Shown here one piece after another: positions 39,950-51,258 of a DNA stretch of 64,000 bases (positions are counted from its first letter, which is position 1; every line of letters begins with the position of its first letter). The stretch covers positions 31,886 to 95,885 of the forward strand of contig JAFGIP010000009.1 of the NCBI GenBank assembly GCA_016929525.1. The letters run 5' to 3'. The notes under the pieces are model-generated. The model ran no database searches, was not told the origin of the DNA, and saw only the letters and a list, made by a program, of their open reading frames with translations. The position numbers and the translations under genes are program-made. This stretch comes from Bacteroidales bacterium (lineage in GTDB: Bacteria > Bacteroidota > Bacteroidia > Bacteroidales > UBA10428).

Positions 39950-41743
39950 TCACATGCGCTCCGGCACTTCTATACCCATAAGATTCATACCATTCTTAAT
40001 AACTTTTCCCACTGCTTCTGAAAGTGATATCCTGAAATTCCTCAATTCCAAGTTACTTTCTTTTATTATTGTATAGTCGTGGTAAAACTGATTGAATTCT
40101 TTCGTTATCTCATACATATAATTGGCAATTAATGCCGGACTGTAATTATCTGCAGCTTCTTTCACAATTTCAGGAAAGTCGTGGAGAATTTTCAGTAAAG
40201 ATTTTTCCTTGTCATTAATTTCTGTCATTACTGTATACTCTCGATATGATTCAATATTCATTTCTTTTGCTTTCCGCAGAACAGAGCAGATACGTGCATG
40301 TGTATATTGAATAAAAGGTCCGGTATTGCCATTGAAATCAATTGATTCCCTGGGATTAAACATCATATTCTTAACGGGGTCTACTTTTAAAATAAAATAT
40401 TTAAGCGCCCCTAAACCAATTATCCTGTATGTTTCTTCTTTCTCCTCAGAAGTAAGCCCTTCCAGCTTACCCAATTCATTGGCCATTTCTCTAGATGTAT
40501 CGATCATCTCATCCATCAGATCGTCTGCATCCACAACTGTACCTTCACGCGATTTCATTTTTCCATCAGGCAGTTCAACCATCCCATACGACATGTGATA
40601 AAGATTTTTTGCCCACGGGAAACCAAGTTTATCAAGAATTATTGCCAGTACTTTAAAATGATAATTCTGTTCATTACCCACAACATATACCATTTTATCG
40701 AAGGGATAATCATTTTGTCTCATCTGCGCAGTTCCAATATCCTGGGTCATATATACCGATGTACCATCGGAGCGAAGAAGAATTTTCTGATCAAGGCCGT
40801 CATTAGTAAGGTCTGCCCAAACAGAATTATCCTCGTGTTGAATAAATACCCCTTTTTTTAAACCTTCAAGCACGGTATCCCTCCCAACGGTATAAGTATC
40901 TGACTCATAGTATATCTTGTCAAATTCAACTCCAAGTCGTTTGTAAGTTACGTCAAAACCATCGTAGACCCATCCATTCATCATTTCCCATAGATGTATT
41001 ACTTCGGGATCTTTATCCTCCCACCTGCGCAGCATATCCTGAGCTTCCAGCAGCAGAGGAGCATTTTTAGCAGCATCTTCTTCTTTTTCACCTTTATTAA
41101 TTAGTGCGGTAATCTGATTTTTATATTCCTGGTCAAATTTTACATAATATTTACCAACCAGGTGATCACCCTTTATTTCTGAATTTTCGGGTGTTTCGCC
41201 TTTCCCCCATTTTTGCCAGGCAAGCATTGATTTGCATATATGTATTCCGCGATCATTTACAATATTTGTTTTTACTACCCTTTTACCCGATGCTTCAAGA
41301 ATTTTGCTAACCGACCATCCTAACAGATTATTCCTGATATGACCCAGATGCAAAGGTTTGTTTGTATTAGGCGAAGAATACTCTACCATATAAAGTTCAG
41401 AATTACCCTTACTTTCAACTTTCCCGTAATCCTGTTTAATACCATGATTCCTAAGAAAATCAACATAATAAGTACTGCTTACATCTATATTCAGGAAACC
41501 CTTGATTACATTAAACGATTTAACAATTACAATCTTTTTCTGTAAATACTCACCAAGCTCTTTCGCTGTACTTTCCGGCGACTTTTTTGAAATTCTGAGA
41601 AACGGAAAAACAACAACCGTAATGTCACCATCAAATTCTTTACGTGTTTTTTGGAGCTGAATCGATTTCAGGTCGGGGACTTCTCCATAAAGCTCATGCA
41701 CTGCATCCGACACTCCCCTGGTAATAATATAGTTTAAATCCAT
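39950..41743 (-). CDS. argS: Arginyl-tRNA synthetase
   Basis: VEYSSPNTNKPLHLGHIRNNLLG, MKSREGTVV, C-terminal DALR-like domain. Confidence 0.97.
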   Translation of the reverse strand: MDLNYIITRGVSDAVHELYGEVPDLKSIQLQKTRKEFDGDITVVVFPFLRISKKSPESTAKELGEYLQKKIVIVKSFNVIKGFLNIDVSSTYYVDFLRNHGIKQDYGKVESKGNSELYMVEYSSPNTNKPLHLGHIRNNLLGWSVSKILEASGKRVVKTNIVNDRGIHICKSMLAWQKWGKGETPENSEIKGDHLVGKYYVKFDQEYKNQITALINKGEKEEDAAKNAPLLLEAQDMLRRWEDKDPEVIHLWEMMNGWVYDGFDVTYKRLGVEFDKIYYESDTYTVGRDTVLEGLKKGVFIQHEDNSVWADLTNDGLDQKILLRSDGTSVYMTQDIGTAQMRQNDYPFDKMVYVVGNEQNYHFKVLAIILDKLGFPWAKNLYHMSYGMVELPDGKMKSREGTVVDADDLMDEMIDTSREMANELGKLEGLTSEEKEETYRIIGLGALKYFILKVDPVKNMMFNPRESIDFNGNTGPFIQYTHARICSVLRKAKEMNIESYREYTVMTEINDKEKSLLKILHDFPEIVKEAADNYSPALIANYMYEITKEFNQFYHDYTIIKESNLELRNFRISLSEAVGKVIKNGMNLMGIEVPERM

Positions 41744-41887
41744 TGAAAGGATATATTTAAAATTGAAAACTTTTTAAAATGAGCCTACAAAGATAATATT
41801 TGAATTGAACCTCTCAATATTAACAGTCCCGATTTTAAAGGAGATATAGAAAGTCAATCAGATGAACAAGAACTGAATTTACCTTAA

Positions 41888-42796
41888 CTATTTAAACTCA
41901 CTTTTCAGTGAACATAAATAACCTAACTTGTAAAGGTCGAAAAGAATTAAATTGGGTTTGGTACTTAATAAGTTTTTACGCAATAAGTATTCATTCTTAG
42001 AATAAAAGTACCTGCATATTTTATCGAGATGAAGATCTTTAAGCTTCTTATAATATGAGAGCAAAGTAATATCGTGAACAAGCTTCTTTTCATTTCCGTT
42101 AATATTCATTATTCGCATAAGATTTTTTATTCCTTCCCTGGTCTTCCGAAGAAACTCTTCATTTGACTCAAGACCCAAATGAACTAAAGGATTGTCGATA
42201 TGCTTAATAGTAATATTGTTTTTTAATAAATCATACCCAAATAAGGTATCTTCGTGACCATATCCTCTGATCTTTTCATTAAAACGAACCTTAGCGAATG
42301 CTTCTCTGGAAATAAGAAAGTTATTTGTCATAAATGACCTGTTGGGTTCACTCGATCGCACTTCAACAGGTATTTGTTCTCTTTTTATTCCGTGTAACCA
42401 GTGTAGCCTATACTTTTCTTCTATAGGTTTGCTGTAATTATATATTCTTCCTCCATAAATCACACTATTTTTATCTTTTACCTGATTAACATACTTCCTG
42501 ATAAAATCAGGGTTCTTAATATACGAATCACAATCGAGGAAAAGAAAATTATTATACTTAGCCAGATCGGCGAGCTTATTTCTGATCTTTGATCTTCCGA
42601 TATTTGAAATTTCTTCGTGGTAAACCAAATATGGTAATGAGTTTACCGCAGAATTAATCTTTTTATACTTATTATTAGATGCATCGTCAACAATAATAAT
42701 CTCAAACGGAATCTGTGCATTGGTAGCTTGCTGATGCAAAGTTTTAACCAGATCAACTATATTGAAGTTATAAACGGGTATCAGTACTGAAATCAT
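41888..42796 (-). CDS. Family 2 glycosyltransferase
   Basis: SVLIPVYNFNIVDLVKTL...FEIIIVDDASNNK...FLDCDSYIKNPDFI. Confidence 0.9.
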   Translation of the reverse strand: MISVLIPVYNFNIVDLVKTLHQQATNAQIPFEIIIVDDASNNKYKKINSAVNSLPYLVYHEEISNIGRSKIRNKLADLAKYNNFLFLDCDSYIKNPDFIRKYVNQVKDKNSVIYGGRIYNYSKPIEEKYRLHWLHGIKREQIPVEVRSSEPNRSFMTNNFLISREAFAKVRFNEKIRGYGHEDTLFGYDLLKNNITIKHIDNPLVHLGLESNEEFLRKTREGIKNLMRIMNINGNEKKLVHDITLLSYYKKLKDLHLDKICRYFYSKNEYLLRKNLLSTKPNLILFDLYKLGYLCSLKSEFK

Positions 42797-42883
42797 CTGT
42801 TAATGATTTAGGGTATCATGAAAGTTTTGCAAAGTAAAACGTTATATTTTAATTAATATTGTTTGATATTGATTTTTTTTACG

Positions 42884-44314
42884 ATGGATTCATTTTTTCG
42901 TTTTATATTCCTTTGTCAGCTATTAGTTATAATCCTGCTAAATTCCTTCTGTACAGAGCCGGAGATAGTTAATATAAATATTAATGCAGGACCTTTTAAG
43001 GATCATTATATTACATTAGGTTATTACCATGGTATTAAAACCTATTTTAAGGACAGCATATATATTAATAATACAGGATATGCTGATTACAGAACGACTT
43101 TACACGACGGCCTCTATTTTATTGTTTTGCCCGATTCATCGGTACATGAAATAATGATTTCTGAAGCAAGTGAATATAGCGTTCAGGTGATGCAAGAGAG
43201 GTTAAAAAGCAGCATTATTATCTCAGGCAGTATTTCAGCTGAAGCCTATAATAACTATTTACATGAAGCAGAAAAAATTTATACTGAAATAGATTCATTG
43301 AAAAAGGCCGTCATTGAAAAAACAGTTAAGGGATCAGAGAAAAGCAGGATATTTAAAGAAGTTAAAATTCTTGAATCAAATGTTGATAAGCTCAAAAATA
43401 GATATGCATTAAAATACAAAGGAACACTTGCGGGGAATTATCTACAGTCGCAGATTTCGGTTGCAGTGCCGGGTTTTGAAGAATATCATGATAGTGAAAG
43501 TTATGATTCTATAAAATGGTTTTTAAGTCTGAACTATTATAAGGAGAACTATCTTAAAAACATTATCTGGGAAGATGAAAGATTAATTTATACCCCTGTT
43601 ATCGATCAGAAAACAAATATGTATCTGAACAGGATTGTCAGACAAAATACCATAGAAATAACACAGGCGATAGATAATATACTAAGTAACATCAAGAATC
43701 AGGAGATGAAAAAATATGTTTTAAAATTATTAACCGATAAATACTATTCGGATAAACATACGCCGCTTTCTGAGTATGCTTATATATACTTAATAAAAAA
43801 TTATTACTTCACTGGTTATGCACCTTGGATATCAAATGATGAGATGGAATTTTTAAATCAGGAATATAATAAAGTCAAACCAACGATCCTGCATGAAAAA
43901 GCCCCTGACTTTAAAATTTTTGAATCACTTTCTAATAAATCACAACTTGACAGTATAAATGCACATTACACCGTTATTATATTCTGGGATTTTAATTGCA
44001 GCTTTTGCAGGAAGGTTATAGAACAATTGAAAAAACTCAGCGTCAAGTATCAATATTTGGATATTGCATATGTAACCGTTTATACAGGAAATGAAACTGA
44101 TAAGTGGAAGCAGTATGCAAAAAGCACATTCCCGAGAAACTGGTTCAACACTTATCAGACCAGTGACCAAAGAATTGCTGATTGGTATAATATTTCATTA
44201 ACCCCAACATTATTCTTACTGAATAATAAAAAAGCGATTCAGGATAAAAATCTGACCGTTACCGAGCTAGATTCAATCTTTCTAAAAGAACTTCAGAAAA
44301 CTGATTTCAATTAA
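42884..44314 (+). CDS. Thioredoxin-like (TlpA-type) periplasmic protein
   Basis: DUF4369-like N-terminal half; IIFWDFNCSFCRKVIEQLKKL CxxC; start at MDSFF. Confidence 0.82.
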   Translation: MDSFFRFIFLCQLLVIILLNSFCTEPEIVNININAGPFKDHYITLGYYHGIKTYFKDSIYINNTGYADYRTTLHDGLYFIVLPDSSVHEIMISEASEYSVQVMQERLKSSIIISGSISAEAYNNYLHEAEKIYTEIDSLKKAVIEKTVKGSEKSRIFKEVKILESNVDKLKNRYALKYKGTLAGNYLQSQISVAVPGFEEYHDSESYDSIKWFLSLNYYKENYLKNIIWEDERLIYTPVIDQKTNMYLNRIVRQNTIEITQAIDNILSNIKNQEMKKYVLKLLTDKYYSDKHTPLSEYAYIYLIKNYYFTGYAPWISNDEMEFLNQEYNKVKPTILHEKAPDFKIFESLSNKSQLDSINAHYTVIIFWDFNCSFCRKVIEQLKKLSVKYQYLDIAYVTVYTGNETDKWKQYAKSTFPRNWFNTYQTSDQRIADWYNISLTPTLFLLNNKKAIQDKNLTVTELDSIFLKELQKTDFN

Positions 44315-44553
44315 GGATTATTATCTTTCAACTTATTATTAGAATTAATCAGATCATCTTTAATAAGTACTGAAAAGATGAATAAGATAACTGCCGATGC
44401 TGCAAATACTACAAGTAAAGAATAAAGTACCTTAATCATGACCTGTTCAAGATCAATGATATCCCAAATACCGAGAATTGCTATAATGGTAAAAATCAGT
44501 ACTAAACTGATTAAAATATAGGATACTACCTTTTTTATTGAATTCATTATCAT
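44311..44553 (-). CDS. Small two-TM membrane protein
   Basis: 80 aa, two hydrophobic helices. Confidence 0.55.
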   Translation of the reverse strand: MIMNSIKKVVSYILISLVLIFTIIAILGIWDIIDLEQVMIKVLYSLLVVFAASAVILFIFSVLIKDDLINSNNKLKDNNP

Positions 44554-44613
44554 GGTTTTTAAAAATTGTTAGTTAGACGTTCCAACAGTAATTAAGTTAC
44601 AAAGTAAAAATAA

Positions 44614-47600
44614 TTACATTTCAATTTTTTTGAAATATTCTCCTTCACGCACTTTTACCTGTGAATTGAAGTACTGTGAAGTAATCGGTGTCCCATTAAG
44701 CGTAAACTCTACTCCTCCCCAATTGAATTTAACCTGTCTGAACTCTCTTACTTCACTATCCCTTATCACTACATAACGATGCGTGGTTTTTGTCTTTTCT
44801 TTATGAACTTCTAAAGTTACACCCTCCGGATATTCTTTCCGCAGTTCATTCAGATACTTGTCTCTTTCACTGTCATTTTGAAAATTCAGATCAGCCAGCT
44901 TACCTGCTGCAGGAACTGTTGCAGCACCACCAACTGCTGTACCTCCGGCCGGAACCGTTACATTTCGTGAAGCTTCCTGTTGTGCAAGTATCCTTTCAAA
45001 TTCTGCAATTTTATTCAACTGTTCCTGCGGATAACTATCAGAGGGCTTCATTTCCAGTGCTTCCATATAGCTATTTTTTGCTGACTTATAATCTCGTTGA
45101 TTATATGCTTTATCGGCACTGCCAAGTATCGCATTGTATTTTTGCTCAAATGCAAGTTTTTCCTGTTTTTCTTTTTCCAAAGCAGCCAGCTGAGCATCAA
45201 TTTTACTAATCTGACTTTGCGGATATTGCTCATTGGCTTTCACAGATAATGCACGCTGATAATATGATTTTGCATCAATAAGGTCGTTCATCCCATAAAG
45301 TTTATCAGCCATTTTAATGGCTTCACTGTACTGAAATTCAATTGCCTTTTGCTCATTTTCTTTTTTAATTTGTTCAGCAATTAATGCATCAATCTTGGCA
45401 ATCTGCGATTTTGGATAAGCTTCAGTCGGTTTAATCGATAATGCCCGGTTATAAGTTTGCTTTGCCGATTCAAGTTGTTTGGCAGTAAATAAATTGTTTG
45501 CTTCCGTAAGCGTTCTTTCATATTGTTCATCTCTTAATTGTTGCTCCCGAAGTATTTGATCAATCTCGATAATTTTTTGTCTGGGATAAGTTTCAGCATT
45601 TTTTAACGCCAAAGCCTGTTGGTATATGGTTCTTGCATCGGCATAATTTTTTGTATTGAAAGCAGCATCGGCTCTTGAAATTGCCTCTCTGTACTGTTGC
45701 TCCCTGGCCTGCTGTTCCTGTAATGCTCTTTGTTCTTCTGCCACCATGTTATTAATTAATGTTATTTGCTGCTGAGGATACGTTTCAGCGGGCTTAAGAC
45801 CAAGCGCTCTTTGATAAGTTGCTTTTGCCTCAGGATTTCGTTTGAGCGCAAACAGATTATCAGCTTCCCGAATAATGCGGTTATATTGTTCAGTTTTAGC
45901 TACTTCTTCTGCTTCCAGTCGCTCATTTTCTCTGATAATACCATCAATTTCCCCAATTTTTTGTCTGGCATAGCTGTCAGCTGCATTTAATGATAAAGCC
46001 TGTTCATATAGTGTTTTTGCCTGTGAATATTCTTTTGAAGCAAACAGGGCATCGGCTTTTGATATCAATTGACGATGTTGCTCTTCTTTAGTCTTCTGAT
46101 CGAGTAATGCATTAATTTCGTTGATCTTGTTTCTTGGCAGCGTCTGATCGGGGAATATTTGAAGAGCACTTTGATATGCACTCTGTGCTTCTGTTAATTT
46201 ATTCGCTGCCAGTAAGGAGTTACCCTGTGCAATAAACTGGTCATATCTTTTTTTCTTATCCTTATCAGCTGCCTCTTTTTGTTTGTGCATTGCCAGCATT
46301 TGCTCTGCTTCGGCTATTTTATTAAGCAAAACCGGATCATTAGGTTTTTGAAGCATTGCCTGCTTATATGCTGAAATAGCCTGCTCATATGATTTAGCTA
46401 CTATAAAAGCATCACCATTATCAACAATTTCTTTGAAAGCTTTTTCCATCGCCTGTTGCTTTTCTGCTTCAGCAGCAAGAACCAGACTTTTTGCCCTGTT
46501 TAATCTTTGTTTTGCATAAGCATCATTTGGATTAAACTGTAATACTTGTTGATAAGCAACCTCGGCAGCAGCATAGTTACCAGCCTGAAATTGTTTATCT
46601 CCTTCATCGAGTGCTGCTTTGATTTTCTGCTGTATTTCTGCTTTTTGCGCCTGCATGTCTGCAAGTTTATCCGCACGGATCTGCTCATCAATTTCAGCCA
46701 TCTTTTCGCGGGGTAAACTTTCTGATGGTTTCAGCATCTGGGCCCTGCTAAAATGTTGCCTGGCAGTTTCATAATCCCTGATAACAAGAGCATTTTGCCC
46801 CATTGCCATAGCTTCTGAATATGATTTTTCATGTGCAGCATCAGCAAGTTCATGCTCTTTTTGTTTTTTTATAAGTGACTCAAGTTCTGTTATTTTTTGT
46901 TTTGGAAAGGCTGCAGTGGGGTTTATCAATAATGCCTGTTCGAAGAAACCTTTGGCAGCAATATAATTCTGAGCATTTAATGCTGCATTGGCTTTGGCAA
47001 TAAAGCCGTTATATTCCCGCTCCTTATCAAGTTCAGCCTGATGTGCCTGTTCATTTGCCCTGATAAAATCATCAATCTCTGCAATTTTCTCCCTGGGATA
47101 ATTGTTTTGAGGCATAGCTCGTAACGCTTCATTGAATTTAATACGTGCTGCCTCATATTGCTCTTCGCTAAGAAATTTGTCCGCTTCTGCAACTGTTCTG
47201 TCAAATATTTCCTGATTTTGTTTATTCTCCCCTATCTTTTCATTTATATCTTCAATTTTTTTCTTGCTATACCTGTCATTGGGGTATATGCTCAGTGCTT
47301 CCTCATATTTCTCTCTTGCCTCAGCAAGATTATTGGCCTGGTAAAGTTTATCTCCTTCGCTGCGTGCTTCCTGAAATTTCTCAGTTTCACAACGTTCAAT
47401 ATTCACTAATAATTGTTCAAGACGTCCCCTCATTTTCTGCGCATAAACCTCATCTGAAATGAAATCATTTTTATTGGTGCTAAATTTAATTCTGTCCACG
47501 GGATCATTTAAAGCTGAAGCATCAACTCCTTCGCACCCTATATATAAGGTCATGGCAAATTCAATGGTCCATTTTCCAATAACTTCATCTGGTAAATCGG

Positions 47601-47889
47601 TATTAAAAGCAATCTTTTTACCAAGATATCCTGCTTTCTCAAGTGTTATAAGATACTCGCTGTTAAGGTCAAGGTCGAAACGAAATTCTCCGTCAGCCCC
47701 TGTATGAAGCGTTCTGATTTCCTTTCCATCTTTGTAAAGTATCACTTTTGTGTTGGGTAACGGATTATAATTATATTCCGATGTCCCGATTATTCTTATT
47801 GAACGCTCCTGTGCATACAGGTTGTTTAGTAAAAAAATATAGATTATTAATGACAATGCTTTAACAAATGTGCTGGTTTGAACAGTCAT
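44614..47889 (-). CDS. Large extended-TPR repeat protein with N-terminal carboxypeptidase-regulatory-like domain
   Basis: Signal peptide, N-terminal beta domain (PLPNTKVILYKDGKEIRTLHTGADGEFRFDLD), about 13 tandem ~57-66 aa helical repeats. Confidence 0.9.
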   Translation of the reverse strand: MTVQTSTFVKALSLIIYIFLLNNLYAQERSIRIIGTSEYNYNPLPNTKVILYKDGKEIRTLHTGADGEFRFDLDLNSEYLITLEKAGYLGKKIAFNTDLPDEVIGKWTIEFAMTLYIGCEGVDASALNDPVDRIKFSTNKNDFISDEVYAQKMRGRLEQLLVNIERCETEKFQEARSEGDKLYQANNLAEAREKYEEALSIYPNDRYSKKKIEDINEKIGENKQNQEIFDRTVAEADKFLSEEQYEAARIKFNEALRAMPQNNYPREKIAEIDDFIRANEQAHQAELDKEREYNGFIAKANAALNAQNYIAAKGFFEQALLINPTAAFPKQKITELESLIKKQKEHELADAAHEKSYSEAMAMGQNALVIRDYETARQHFSRAQMLKPSESLPREKMAEIDEQIRADKLADMQAQKAEIQQKIKAALDEGDKQFQAGNYAAAEVAYQQVLQFNPNDAYAKQRLNRAKSLVLAAEAEKQQAMEKAFKEIVDNGDAFIVAKSYEQAISAYKQAMLQKPNDPVLLNKIAEAEQMLAMHKQKEAADKDKKKRYDQFIAQGNSLLAANKLTEAQSAYQSALQIFPDQTLPRNKINEINALLDQKTKEEQHRQLISKADALFASKEYSQAKTLYEQALSLNAADSYARQKIGEIDGIIRENERLEAEEVAKTEQYNRIIREADNLFALKRNPEAKATYQRALGLKPAETYPQQQITLINNMVAEEQRALQEQQAREQQYREAISRADAAFNTKNYADARTIYQQALALKNAETYPRQKIIEIDQILREQQLRDEQYERTLTEANNLFTAKQLESAKQTYNRALSIKPTEAYPKSQIAKIDALIAEQIKKENEQKAIEFQYSEAIKMADKLYGMNDLIDAKSYYQRALSVKANEQYPQSQISKIDAQLAALEKEKQEKLAFEQKYNAILGSADKAYNQRDYKSAKNSYMEALEMKPSDSYPQEQLNKIAEFERILAQQEASRNVTVPAGGTAVGGAATVPAAGKLADLNFQNDSERDKYLNELRKEYPEGVTLEVHKEKTKTTHRYVVIRDSEVREFRQVKFNWGGVEFTLNGTPITSQYFNSQVKVREGEYFKKIEM

Positions 47890-47956
47890 AACTCTAAAAA
47901 ATTTATTCTTGTATTAAATTACAACAAAAGATATTAATCTCACAGAAAGTTTATAA

Positions 47957-50143
47957 CTAAAGCTTTATAAACTTCTTAACCACACTGTATTGAGATGTTT
48001 CTATTTTAACTATGTAAGTACCTCTGACAAGTCTTTTTAGTAATATCTTGTTATTCTTCTGCGGAGGATCAAGAATTACTGTATCAATTAATCGTCCATA
48101 AGTGTTATATAGCTTAATTTGAACAGTTTCTGCCGGTACTTCTTTAAAAAGAATCTGAAAATGATCTTCTACCGGATTTGGATACAAATGGATATCTTCA
48201 AACGGATATGGTACGGGACCGGAACCAGGCGGAGGATAATAATCAAGTAACAAAACAATTATTCCAAGTGAAATATCTCTGTATTCAACATTTAAGTCAA
48301 CAGGAATCCAACGATTTCCCAGTCGTTTAAACGCTGTATTTGTCTGTTTAGGTATGAATGTTCGTAAAGCAAAAGTATCACAAGGAATATCGTATGAAAT
48401 TTCATAACCTACTCTAAAATCCCTATTCACCTGAATAAGTGTATCAAGCCATATATTATTTTTCATTTCCGGTTCAAATTCATACAGGTAGAACTCTCTC
48501 TGAAAAGTGCAAACTTCCGGATCATCAACATTATCCCATATTTTTACTATCACTGATGACAACGGAAACAGATCAAATGCTCGGTCAATTTCCATTGATA
48601 TACCATATATGTATTTTGTTCCATCATTACTGAAGAACTCTGAGAATTCCTTATAACCGTCGGAACTGTGACCTGAAATATAACCCCACTCACCATTAGT
48701 CAGCAGAGAAGGAATTGTATCATTTAAGTTAAAATTTGAATACCCTGTTATTATTCCCTCATACGGATCAAATGAATCGAAAACCAAAACTCCCGATTCT
48801 AAAGGATCAAGCCAGTGCATAAGCTGATTTTCATAGGCGGAATAATCAGCCCAGCTATGACTAAACTTCTGATAATAGTCGTAAATAGGATTAGTGCATT
48901 CCGCACCTCCACCGGTTAATGTCCCAACAATCCTGTTATTACTGTCTAACATTGCAGAGCCGGATGATCCTGCACCTGTCGAACCCATTTCATAATCCGT
49001 AATCAACCAGTGTGTATTGTCATTGAACCCGCCATAAGATCCTGTTAATGCAAAATCTTCATCGAGTGCAATCTTTTTTACATCTCCCTCAGGGTGATGT
49101 ATAATATATGAAGATAATACTTCATTACCTGTAGCATCCCAACCTGCATAAAGTGGGTAAAAGTTAACCGAAGGCTTTTCCATTAATTCAACCAGTGTAA
49201 AGTCAAGATAATCTGTTCTGCTTAAAAACCGGCTACCTGTAACAGACTTAATTTCACCATCGGGACCTCCGCAATAGGGACTTTCATAATCGAAAAAAAA
49301 TATCGAACCTAACGCCTCAGACTGATCTTCGATACAATGACCTGCAGTTAATACCAGTGCCCTGCCATTTTCGCGGGTATTATTAATAAGGCTCCCGCTA
49401 CACCTTTTAATATAATTGTAACCGTAAGTTACTATGCGACAGGACGAGTGTTTATTTGACTGGATGTATGCATCGGATATACAATTGACATCAACCTCGC
49501 ATGGCCCTGACTGCCCAAACCATTCATCGTTAAAAGTTTTTTCAGGACTTTCATCTTTAAACCCGATATATACAGAATTAATTTTAAAATAATCTTCAAC
49601 AGGTATTCCATGTGATAACTGCATTTCGACAATAATACTGTCTCCTTTAACAGGGCGACACGCATATAATTCATCACTTTTAACATATCTCAGGGTAATT
49701 GCATCTGTAATATCAACACTATTTAAAGAAGAAACAACCACCTTTACTCCAGATTGTAAATTAACTTCATTAAGCAATACGGAGATTGATCTGGTTCCCG
49801 GAGCAGCAATACCTATTCTCCATATCTTCATGCCATTACTCAGTGTATCCCACCGTCCCGACTTTTCAGGTGTAATATTCACATCTTCCCTGTATCCTGA
49901 ATAATCAACTTTAAGATTTTTATCAAAACCATCAAAGTTTTGAAATTCACTAAATTCGCTTTTCGATTTAACATTAAAAAAGATGTAGGGTACTGTTCTG
50001 TTATTATCTAATATTAAACCCTTTAAGCTACCTGAGTTTTTTATCTGGGCGTTAAGCGGTGTAAATAGTAAATAAAAAAATATTATTAGATATGCCTGCG
50101 CAAAAGAATTTTCCATGAGATCAATTCTGGTAATGTATTTCAA
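47957..50143 (-). CDS. Trypsin-like (lysyl-endopeptidase-type) serine protease with T9SS C-terminal sorting domain
   Basis: CSGSLINNTRENGRALVLTAGHCIE, DFTLVEL, GSTGAGSSGSAML; C-terminal LYPNPVEDHFQI...GTYIVKIETSQYSVVKKFIKL. Confidence 0.92.
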   Translation of the reverse strand: MKYITRIDLMENSFAQAYLIIFFYLLFTPLNAQIKNSGSLKGLILDNNRTVPYIFFNVKSKSEFSEFQNFDGFDKNLKVDYSGYREDVNITPEKSGRWDTLSNGMKIWRIGIAAPGTRSISVLLNEVNLQSGVKVVVSSLNSVDITDAITLRYVKSDELYACRPVKGDSIIVEMQLSHGIPVEDYFKINSVYIGFKDESPEKTFNDEWFGQSGPCEVDVNCISDAYIQSNKHSSCRIVTYGYNYIKRCSGSLINNTRENGRALVLTAGHCIEDQSEALGSIFFFDYESPYCGGPDGEIKSVTGSRFLSRTDYLDFTLVELMEKPSVNFYPLYAGWDATGNEVLSSYIIHHPEGDVKKIALDEDFALTGSYGGFNDNTHWLITDYEMGSTGAGSSGSAMLDSNNRIVGTLTGGGAECTNPIYDYYQKFSHSWADYSAYENQLMHWLDPLESGVLVFDSFDPYEGIITGYSNFNLNDTIPSLLTNGEWGYISGHSSDGYKEFSEFFSNDGTKYIYGISMEIDRAFDLFPLSSVIVKIWDNVDDPEVCTFQREFYLYEFEPEMKNNIWLDTLIQVNRDFRVGYEISYDIPCDTFALRTFIPKQTNTAFKRLGNRWIPVDLNVEYRDISLGIIVLLLDYYPPPGSGPVPYPFEDIHLYPNPVEDHFQILFKEVPAETVQIKLYNTYGRLIDTVILDPPQKNNKILLKRLVRGTYIVKIETSQYSVVKKFIKL

Positions 50144-50265
50144 AAAGCATGATATCTTTATAATCTAATAGACGTAAGTGGATGATTTTGCGTTTGTATG
50201 TAAAATAAACCAATAATTCATGATTTATATTATATTTCAAGTCAATTTTATTAAGGTTGGTTAAT

Positions 50266-51243
50266 ATGTACATTTATAAAAGCTGTTGGTTTAATATTAT
50301 TGTCTTAATATTAGATATAGTATTATATTCAGAAGTTAATGCTACGGATCATATTAATAAAAGTTCAGGTTATCGTTTCCGAAATACCAATATCAATACA
50401 TTACTTTTTTCAACCGGATATACATCAAACAGCAGTTTATTAGGGCTTCTTCCGGAAAATATCAGTCAACCCTATTACTCAGGTATTTTTTCATTTTTCT
50501 CAAAGTATAAGTTCGATGTTTCCTTAATGCCTGTTGCAGCAATCAATTCGGATACAAGTTTATCGGCAACTGCTTACGAACTTGACTTTGTTGCAGGATA
50601 CATGTATACACCTTCAAAGAAGTGGTCCTTTTATCCATCATATACACACATTGGATATAGTAACAATATGCATGAGCTTCGATCAGTATTTTCTGATATC
50701 GCGCAACTTGATATTTATTACACAAAATCATTATATGCAGGAAGCCTTAGCACAGGCTATTTATTTGGTTCCGGCGGTATGTTGTTCATATCTTTTCAAA
50801 ATGCACTTGTTCTGGATAAAAAAAACTTTCTTTTCCGAAGATCATTGCTTTCGGTGAGTATTGAATTTGATATAAATGTAAGTGACAACAATTTTTATAA
50901 CGAATATGCTTATGAAAAAATGGATGAAGAAGGATTTATATCCTGGGTATGGGACAATTATCCGTTAAGCGGTTTAAATCCTGTAATAAGAATTGAAAGA
51001 GTCGGACTGGAAGAAGCTAAACTTCAAATTGCTAATATTCTTGAAGACAGCGGGGAAAACTTGTTTGGAAGTTCATATAAGATAACATCGATAGGTTTTA
51101 TGTTACCTCTCTATTACAGCCTGAGACAATTTATGATCAACTTTACCGCTTATTTTATAGTACCAACTTCCGAATCGATATTTTACGACCAATCGTCGCA
51201 AATATACTTTAATACAGGATTAACCTATTCATTTGGTTTATAG
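50266..51243 (+). CDS. Hypothetical outer-membrane beta-barrel protein
   Basis: Signal-like N-terminus, repeated aromatic beta strands, ends in YFNTGLTYSFGL; ATG at 50266 preferred to TTG at 50257. Confidence 0.6.
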   Translation: MYIYKSCWFNIIVLILDIVLYSEVNATDHINKSSGYRFRNTNINTLLFSTGYTSNSSLLGLLPENISQPYYSGIFSFFSKYKFDVSLMPVAAINSDTSLSATAYELDFVAGYMYTPSKKWSFYPSYTHIGYSNNMHELRSVFSDIAQLDIYYTKSLYAGSLSTGYLFGSGGMLFISFQNALVLDKKNFLFRRSLLSVSIEFDINVSDNNFYNEYAYEKMDEEGFISWVWDNYPLSGLNPVIRIERVGLEEAKLQIANILEDSGENLFGSSYKITSIGFMLPLYYSLRQFMINFTAYFIVPTSESIFYDQSSQIYFNTGLTYSFGL

Positions 51244-51258
51244 TAAATCACGGGATTA

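Noticed and set aside
44790-45209. 139-aa plus-strand ORF inside the 1091-aa repeat gene
   Set aside because: Antisense ORF created by the repetitive TPR coding sequence
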